DNA from: Durusdinium trenchii
Taxonomy: Eukaryota > Sar > Dinophyceae > Suessiales > Symbiodiniaceae
DNA: 64,000 nucleotides
NCBI GenBank assembly: GCA_963970005.1
Contig: CAXAMN010003780.1
Coordinates: 222,373 to 286,372, forward strand
Reading direction: 5' to 3'
Shown piece after piece: positions 58,301-64,000 of the stretch. The notes below the pieces were generated by a model. That model was not told the origin of the DNA, did not search any database, and was given only the letters and a program-made list of their open reading frames with translations. Every line of letters begins with the position of its first letter. Within the stretch, counting starts at the first letter, position 1. Position numbers and translations under genes: made by a program.

Positions 58301-58420
58301 ACCTATAAGGTGATGCCATTGTCTTTTGGATCCACGACAATTAAGAGAGTCTGCCGCAGCACTCTCCAGGCCCCGAAACGTATTCCCTCCAGAACGGACT
58401 CGAGACAGGTGACAAGCTGA
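55400..58420 (+). CDS. Integrase and reverse transcriptase of the copia element
   Basis: This open frame of about 1,006 codons is in the next frame after the stop at 55,398, and its first residues (VDIPGLPADEVERR) continue the polyprotein. The integrase zinc site is LHRQFGH then HRCETC (55,487-55,605). The catalytic triad is the D of GIDVF (about 55,680), the D of CDRG (about 55,869) and the E of ESPENLGRVER (about 55,961). A C-terminal integrase region and an acidic linker follow. RT motifs are ADITSAYFQG (57,470), VYGITDSGRGFW (57,589) and THVDDLLYS (57,737). RNase H begins with VTDASFSNE (58,199) and KRVCRSTLQA (58,345). The catalytic Glu that should follow LQA is thrown out of frame by two extra bases at 58,371-58,375. 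All other key residues are present. Confidence 0.92.
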   Translation: MDIPGLPADEVERRRMWRKLPARVRIGVRRLHRQFGHVPKQTMIHLLRAAKVRKEFIDAVRIHRCETCEATSQKKATHKTALPNNYSFNHTVGIDVFEVHDISGDKFQVLNMVCLGTTFQLCEVVRFGAGQPSSAECLKALRKRWFSWCGHPVNIACDRGLHNRGVMKKYMDEHGIQVYHTPLESPENLGRVERHGGIVKSLFRKVCKETGAVGREQVEQVLLEVVATKNNSSRVGGFSPSQWVLGKGPRSDPSPLSEERFAELGAIEARHNPESIFALQHMARQEAQKAFVHLDCSARVSRALTRNASSLPREYAVGDLVTFRRDNQKGGTTWSPTSRVIGHEGERNLWLLCGNVPVLVANQNVKIATPTEALAHAVLHGEPVFPENVVKEGVQQSFLDARADPSEPGSPIHIESQETEPQFPDAGSLPPVPEDDELDVGIRPDFFDEDQSEGEDALEELSRSASSVSRPFPDTGNEHSRNVRPRVAEPESERGTSLQPSRRESTSAPHAWPNVYDHLNDLPASLREHFERARQRDGELPEQDREEAHAMWTSFLAQTEDEAELGKKVLKSIHYESAPPEVQKALQETRQKEWSKFEDFGAVVALTPEQAQELIDEGHQCIPSKWVDVDKAEYKKGRDPDYKPMYKSRLVSCGNFEMTEGLRSDSPTADVEMHCLVCSWAACHQADIHSADITSAYFQGRPLDRVLLMRQPRGGLPGVEPNVLFLVRVPVYGITDSGRGFWLRLDADARKSGLKASQFFPGLYYLPGEQGGDACALMCTHVDDLLYSFLPEGEEVMKSFLAKFSVGSSDTNSFRYCGKQFVRGDDKVIKVDTTDNTRKIRGADVGSRLGSERLQQGDITKLRSITGSLAWISRQTRPDLGYRVSRLQSSIKDATVSTLADANAVVVLAHKGHDVALCFPAAHLQWSEVGVITVTDASFSNEKNYKSQQGRIHFLGDLKEIKDDKTTTYKVMPLSFGSTTIKRVCRSTLQAPKRIPSRTDSRQVTS

Positions 58421-58779
58421 GAGGTGTGATTGCGGAGATTAAGGGTAAGATTCGCAGTCTGAAGACATGGGAAGATGATGCCCGTGAATGCATTCCGCAT
58501 TTGGCGATGACTGATTGCCGTTCGCTTTCTGACCACCTCAATCAGGAAGTCCTGGCCAAGGTGAGTGACAAGCGCCTTGGTATCGAGTTGCAAGGAATCC
58601 ATGAGAATTTGTGGCAAGAAGGAAGACCAACATGGATTGCTTTCGAGAATGGAGGAGACAAGTTGATCTGGATTGCCACCAGTACGATGGTGTCGGACTG
58701 TTTGACGAAGTCCATGAAGCCAGATCTGCTACTTCGAGTGCTGAAGGAGTGCCACTACACTGTACAGAAGCAGAAGTAG
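58372..58779 (+). CDS. RNase H C-terminal part, frameshifted
   Basis: After the two-base shift the protein resumes as ETYSLQNGLETGDKLRG and continues through AMTDCRSLSDHLNQE and STMVSDCLTKSMKP to a stop at 58,777-58,779. These are typical late RNase H blocks of copia polyproteins (TD.RS..DH; DCLTK). No start codon is expected, as this is the tail of the same polyprotein. Confidence 0.85.
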   Translation, partial: PETYSLQNGLETGDKLRGVIAEIKGKIRSLKTWEDDARECIPHLAMTDCRSLSDHLNQEVLAKVSDKRLGIELQGIHENLWQEGRPTWIAFENGGDKLIWIATSTMVSDCLTKSMKPDLLLRVLKECHYTVQKQK

Positions 58780-58851
58780 ATTTCTCCAATGCCTTAGGAA
58801 GACACAAGAGTTTCAATGTATAGCCGTGTGACACCTGTAGAACAGGTTGAG

Positions 58852-59005
58852 TGTGAATTTGAGGTAGGATCTCATTCTGTTGAGCCAGGTTGTCACACTA
58901 TGTTGTGTCTGCCGCCGTTTGGCTCCTAGGGCCCTTGAGCTATACCGTGCTCGCTTTCGCAGTGAAAAGAGCGTGTGGACAGTACGATTCCGGTTGCTAC
59001 CGACA
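58852..59005 (+). repeat. 3' LTR (154 bp)
   Basis: Identical to the 5' LTR over all 154 bases as read by eye. Followed by TTGG at 59,006-59,009, which matches the four bases before the 5' LTR. Confidence 0.95.
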
Positions 59006-59009
59006 TTGG

Positions 59010-59525
59010 GATTCCGCCCTCCACAAGATGTTTGGGAGCTTGGGCCGCCTTGTGGGCCAGGAGATCGTCCGCTTCATGTTTCGGGATGAGATTGCAGAGA
59101 AGCAGAGACAAGCGATCCTGGATGACGTAGTTAATGAAGACCTCAACCGTGGTGATGAAAATGGGCGTGCTTGTCACCAGTCTCCGAAGGCTCGGCCCGA
59201 TTCTGTAAATGCGTTCAACCACACGAATGATGACGAGGAAATGCTGGAGAGCAGAAGGTGTTCGCCACTAGTGAAGCCTCACATCTACGCTGAGATCTTG
59301 AAACTCCGAAATGATCTCGGCTATAAGGAGCTTTCGGTGGAGCTTGGGTAGATTACACGCCAAGGAGAAATCCCGGGCGTCTGCGCGCCCGAAAAAGGTG
59401 GCTTCGCGCCTGAGCAACCTCGCACCTTGGTGTTTCGAAAAGTTGAAAGAGATGTTTTAGTCCAACTTTTCGAACAGGGCCGCGTGAACAGAGCCGCTTT
59501 GCCACCCGCGGAACTGGGATCACTC
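59010..59525 (+). pseudogene. Intronless sulfotransferase copy B, 3' part
   Basis: Continues the copy interrupted by the retrotransposon: SALHKMFGSLGRLVGQEIVR, RDEIAEKQRQAILDDVVNED, then a C-terminus ending LGYKELSVELG and a TAG at about 59,349. The following ~175 bp (CGCGCCCGAAAAAGGTGGC and on) matches the 3' flank of copy A and is probably 3' untranslated sequence. This half is intact in frame. Confidence 0.78.
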
Positions 59526-59590
59526 CAATCGCACGGACTGAGACAAAACCTGGCCCACCGTGAAGTTGGACCGACCTGTCTCCCCAAAAG

Positions 59591-61175
59591 CACCGATGAG
59601 GAACCTGCGCCGTGCTGCGGCCATCCTGGATGCGCGCTCGGTACCTTTAGTCCTCAACCAGGCGTACGGGCGCCAGCAGATGAATCCGATGCACCATGGG
59701 AGGACCAATCCATCCATCGGTCGTTCATTATCTAGCTACCCCCCGAGGCTTGCATACAACACCTGAGTCAACTGAGTCAACTGGTCTTGGGAGGCGCATG
59801 GAGGCGCACACTATGGGTATCTATTTGGTTTGCGAACACCTACTTTCCCCCGATCCCCGGAATTCGATCGCCGGAATTCGTCCCCGTTGATCCCACGATC
59901 GGAGACCCGGAGGTGCAGTACTCGCTGCTGTCGCCCGAGCGGGAGTCTGGAGTGGCGGAGGTCTGCCAAGAGCTGGGTGCCGTGGTCGGCGCAGCGGTTC
60001 GAGCGGGAGCGTTGTTGATGGCCGACCTAGCTGCTAAAGATACCTCAAGATGCGCCGTAGTTCGGCCAGGATTTGGAGCAGCCAAAACACCACGCCATCC
60101 GTTGTGTGAGCATAAGGGGGTTCAGAACAGCACTATAGTTTCTATATGCTTTAGTATGTCTTGGCTACGACACCTTGCAACTCCAAGGGAAGGGATCCAG
60201 CGGGCCTCAAAACCCAGCGGCCAGTCCGGGCGGCTATTGCAGGTCTACTCGATTCCAGCAGGATGATCGTGATTTGGTGGAAGTGTTGGGCCCAAAAAAG
60301 GTCAGCGCTGCAGAACTGACCGAACTCCCTCATTCAGCAGTCTTTCCTGTGGATATGATTGGGTATTTCCTCATTTCGGGGTGCCGCAACTTTGTAGCTC
60401 ACGGGCCCAGGAGTGCCGCTTGTGGCCTACAGCCCTTTGTGTTTGGGTTTGCTGGCGGGGCGGTACCAGGCAAGCGAGCCCACCACTTCGCAGATGTGAA
60501 CGTCCGCCGTCACAAGCAGCGACCGCTGATCTTAGCTGGGTTTCATCAACTTGCTCAATGTATTTGCAGCAGTTGATTGGCCTGTTTAAGCCTGCCCCAC
60601 GCCCGCCGAACACGACGCAGTTCAGGCGGATGGACGGAAACCAGAGAGCTTTCTGCGGTCCTTCCTCTTCTCCTCCTTGCTCTCCAATGCAGAGACTCAG
60701 CACCTCGGAACTGCCCCATGAGCACCCGATGCCGCAATGATAAAAAACACTTTCCTGAAGATCGGGAAAAACACATCCCTGAAACCGTGGATATGTCGTG
60801 ACCATCATTTTACTGTATATTATATATTCGCCATTTGCCACTTGCTTCATCTTTGGGGCGGAAGCATTGCTCCGACATCCTGGCCGTTTCGCCAAGGAAG
60901 CTCTTGTCCCTGCTGAAGGAGATTGGTGATTGCAGAAGCAAGACCATGGCACAGGTGCGCGGTGATTTGTCCAAAGCCCAGTGTCGGCATGGCGTTAACC
61001 GTTATCCCCAAGATGCTCATCTTTTGGCGACTCAAATCTTCAACCAATTGTTCGAGACACTCGCCCAAACCGCGCTGCCGGCGTCGCCAGGTCGCCCTGA
61101 ACTTTGCCTTGACCGAGGGTCAAGGCTGCGCCATCGTTGGGGCACGAAACAAGCAACAGGTCCTGGAGATGCTTG
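59591..61175 (+). CDS. Aldo/keto reductase gene, 3' exons
   Basis: The AKR reading resumes at 59,591-59,661 (MRNLRRAAAILDARSVPLV, NQ; GC donor), then 59,913-59,976 (VQYSLLSPERESGVAEVCQE; AG|G acceptor, GT donor), about 60,880-60,954 (KLLSLLKEIGDCRSKTMAQ; GT donor) and 61,091-61,175 (VALNFALTEGQGCAIVGARN then KQQVLEMLG; AG|G acceptor). Joining NQ to VQYSLL and MAQ to VALNF restores the family consensus exactly, which fixes those junctions. The GARN..QV segment is the C-terminal cofactor-binding part of AKRs. The exon for the AYSPL...TGKY segment (expected between 59,976 and 60,880) and any final exon after 61,175 were not found. This block begins only about 65 bp after the end of sulfotransferase copy B. 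Confidence 0.8.
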
Positions 61176-64000
61176 GTGTAGAGGCTGTAGAGGGTGGATG
61201 GGCTGGCTTTCAAGTCCCGAAAGATGGGGTCTTTAACAGGTCGAGCACGCAGCTCGCGTGCCTCAAATGTTCAATGAGGGGTCCAAAAAGGCTTCCGAGC
61301 ACAAGACGTTGACAAACTCTATTCTTTGGAGCCACCACTCAGGATCAAACTCCACTCGCCCGCTTTGTCCATGGATTGGAGGAGATTCGAGGTTGGTGGT
61401 GGTTGATAGCCTTTTTTTCTGTTGATGTGGGTCAGTTTGTCCATGGCATCCTGGACCTTCTTCGGTTGGTCTCAATTGGTCAGCCTCCGGTTTTTGGTTC
61501 CTGGTCTCCTTTTGCCCGCAAGCACCGCGCACCGCCTTCTTGTCCTCCGACCTCGACCTCTCTGCAGAGCTGTTCCCCCCAAGGAACCTGGGTGCCTGTG
61601 GCTGGAGTCTGAATGACAACGAAGTGTCGGCCCTCCAAGCGGCGGCAAGACGAGCACCAAAGACCCAGTGACGTGACGGACATGGCCTGGAGACATGTCG
61701 GGGGGCAGAGCAAGTGGGGTGTTTTTCATGGTGTGTCAGATTTGGTTGCAATTGGTGTATAATGGTGTATAATGGTGTGTAATTCATTTTTGTCTCTGAC
61801 ACTCGTTCATTGGGAAAGACGACCGGTCTTTTGGTCTTTTGACGCATGTTTTTGTTAGGGGGGGTTCCTTTGAGGGACTGGACTCCGGCCGCAGCATGTG
61901 CCGCTGTGGGGCAGTCACCATGCAGGCAGTCACCGGATTGTTTGTTCTCCGTTGGATCCAGTCAAGGAAGAATCCCTTCTTCTCGGACTGAGCTGCGGTG
62001 CCTCGCGCGAGTGAAAACGGAGCGGCCCGGAGCCAGGAAGACCAGCGGAGAGGGCGGAGGGGCACGGTCTCCAAAGCCCGGGGAGTGACAGTGAACTTCA
62101 GCGCCCATCAATGTTCAAAGCAAGTGACTACAGTATATCAAAATCAACAATGGTCATGCTTAGTTTTTTAAATCACAGCCTTTGTTCCAAATTATCACCT
62201 CGCCTCTTCTAATTTTCATCAGTCTTTGCTCCAGCACCAGCTGGATTATTTTTCTTCAATGTGGCTGTAGGGAGCTGCGGACATGAAGTAGGAACGCCAT
62301 CAAGACCTCGTAGAAAACGTATGGCCCATCAGGAAGCTGTCCTAGAATGTCGCAAGCAGGTTGCATCCTACTCATCCTCCGCTCCTTGCAGCGGCGAATT
62401 GGATCCAATGCTGATGACAATTGACAAATTGCAATCCTTGTTGCGAGGTGGGCAGGTTTTCCCACTTTTATTCAACAGCCGGGTTGATCGAACGGACAGC
62501 CATGCCGGCCTCACTACCACTTCGGCGCATTCTTTCCCGTATCCGGTCACCATCATCATCCACCAGAGTGAAGCCAGCGTACCCAACCTAGCCAGAGGGT
62601 CACCCACCACCTTCTCTTCTGGTTTCACCCAGGCGGGCTTTAAGTCAAGAGCACGCCGCGCACACAGCGAGTTGTTCTTTTTTTGGAGGGGGGCTGTGGC
62701 TTTCAAGCGGGCCAGGTGGGGCACGGAGGGGCCAAATCGACGCACCCAAAGGTGATCTTCTCAATCGGGTTCTATATCCGATGTTGAATGCAAGATCTAC
62801 ATGTTGGACTGCGCCGATCGGAGCGGGCGGTCGCTACATCGCAACCCATCGAATCCTTTGGAACCTACCTCGACCGTCCAAGGGTCCAATAGACTTCCCT
62901 AGAATCCTTGTGGGCTGACACCCCTTGGATGGTCCTAGTATGTCTTGATGCAGAAACGGATCATGCTCTTCATGGCCAGGTTTCCTTCAGACCCCCAGGC
63001 CGTGACCACTTTTGGGAGACTCGGGCCCGCTTCTCTCGGAGGTCCGGTCTCGATGTGCGGTGGTTTTTTTGGGGACCAAAGAATGGCCCGATGGTTGAAG
63101 AACCATAAGATCATTGCAATTTGCGGACGACCTATCCATGCTGGTATAGGGCAGGATGGCTTGCTGTCAACTTGTTGCAAGGCCACAGAGTACATCCCTT
63201 GCTGATCCCCTGAGAGAGATCAAGTGCAAGTCATTAACGCAAAGGAGGCCAGATAGGGGACACCAGGGCCTGTGAACTGACAGCATTCGTCAGAGTGACT
63301 TTCGACCTCACGCCCATGACATGGCCATTTCTCACGGTCTTGGCGTTTGGGCTCGCAGTAAGGGTGAGCGATCCTCGACTTTTCCAGCTAGCTAGCCCCC
63401 CCCAAAACTGGAGATGTCGAAGTCGACATCGTTCGAACGCATCGACATCAAGCTCCGCTTCCAGCGTCCGCCCCAGTTTCAAGCAGATCACCTGCAGCAG
63501 ATGTTTCTCCACACCAAACAGACGACACGTCCACTAGCCGAAAAAGGCCTCCAACACTGACCGTTTGGTCCCAGAATCCAATCTCGCCCAGAGGGGTGGG
63601 CGCCCAGACTGGACGCCATGGGTGTGGCAGGAGCGCAATTGGGGGTTGCCACGTGCGCCCGAGCAATGCTCAATGCCCAGTGGTTGGGAGACAATTCCTG
63701 ACTTGGGAGGGGACAAAGCTTTGATGCTAAACCTCTTTTCAGGGGAGAGGGACAAGCTTACCCAAGAGTCTTGTGTGGTTCCGGTTGCATCTTCAGCCTC
63801 CGTCCGATGCTGCCAACGGTCCGATGCAGCATTTACACCATGGCTGGCTGAGTCCGGCGGTTTGGCCCCGGAAGAGTGACGTTCAAGTGACGAAAGACGA
63901 AGGGCTCGCGATGCAAGCTCCATCGGCCAGACCCACAGACCAGACTCCACAGATCATGCCAACGGCTTTGATATACATATATATGTATATGGGAGGTTTG
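61176..64000. other. No recognised gene
   Basis: Open frames on both strands here are short and show no motif I can name; none has convincing exon boundaries. Repeated AATGGTGTATAATGGTGT words occur near 61,755-61,785. A TA-rich run (ATATACATATATATGTATAT) closes the window. A last AKR exon may lie here but was not identified. Confidence 0.4.

Larger units (their letters stand above)
49309..59005 (+). mobile_element. Ty1/copia-type LTR retrotransposon, 9,697 bp
   Basis: A complete element lies inside sulfotransferase copy B. It has identical 154-bp LTRs beginning TG and ending CA, a TTGG duplication on both sides (49,305-49,308 and 59,006-59,009), a primer-binding site one base after the 5' LTR, and the copia domain order gag, protease, integrase, RT, RNase H. 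The polypurine tract before the 3' LTR is weak (AGAACAGGTTGAG). The frame is broken at about 50,184-50,190, 51,644-51,647, 55,375-55,397 and 58,371-58,375. Extra domains between protease and integrase account for its unusual length. Confidence 0.93.

Noticed and set aside
1..64000. CRISPR array, bacterial operon or phage content
   Set aside because: No regular spacer-repeat array, no Shine-Dalgarno-led gene series; introns and LTR element mark the DNA as eukaryotic.

Overview
The window looks like nuclear DNA of a dinoflagellate, most likely of the Symbiodinium type. Coding sequence is scattered in short exons separated by long introns. Several inferred introns use GC or GA donors as well as GT, and almost every inferred acceptor reads AG followed by G. 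Intergenic DNA is crowded with microsatellites, and there are intronless, mRNA-like gene copies. Most real coding signal lies in exons too short to form long open frames, so the genes below were assembled exon by exon from conserved motifs. No database search was run, and every family name is a motif-based reading.

Layout. 16-600 is a ~65-bp tandem repeat. 1,864-5,287 (+) is an indoleamine 2,3-dioxygenase-like (IDO) gene, and 8,906-14,566 (+) is a second, diverged IDO-like gene. 15.8-18.5 kb holds unassigned exon-like islands. 20.59-23.34 kb (-) is a decayed reverse-transcriptase gene with a YVDN catalytic box. 25,431-29,905 (+) is an intron-containing sulfotransferase-like gene. 34,315-35,612 is a decayed intronless sulfotransferase copy. 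35.6-43.8 kb is mostly empty, with a short SET-like exon, local duplications, a foldback element and a palindrome. 43,829-61,175 (+) is an aldo/keto reductase (AKR) gene. 61.2-64 kb shows no recognised gene.

The AKR gene carries a nested insertion. Its large intron (about 47.87-59.59 kb) contains a second intronless sulfotransferase copy (48,437-49,308 plus 59,010-59,525). That copy is split by a complete Ty1/copia-type LTR retrotransposon (49,309-59,005). The element has identical 154-bp LTRs, a TTGG target duplication and a primer-binding site fitting initiator tRNA-Met. The 34-35 kb copy preserves the matching empty site.

The most unusual feature is in the retrotransposon polyprotein. Between the protease and integrase lies a segment resembling the C-terminal domain of bacterial RapZ, followed by further regions I cannot assign. 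The element is 9.7 kb, long for copia, and its reading frame is broken at about four places even though its LTRs are identical.
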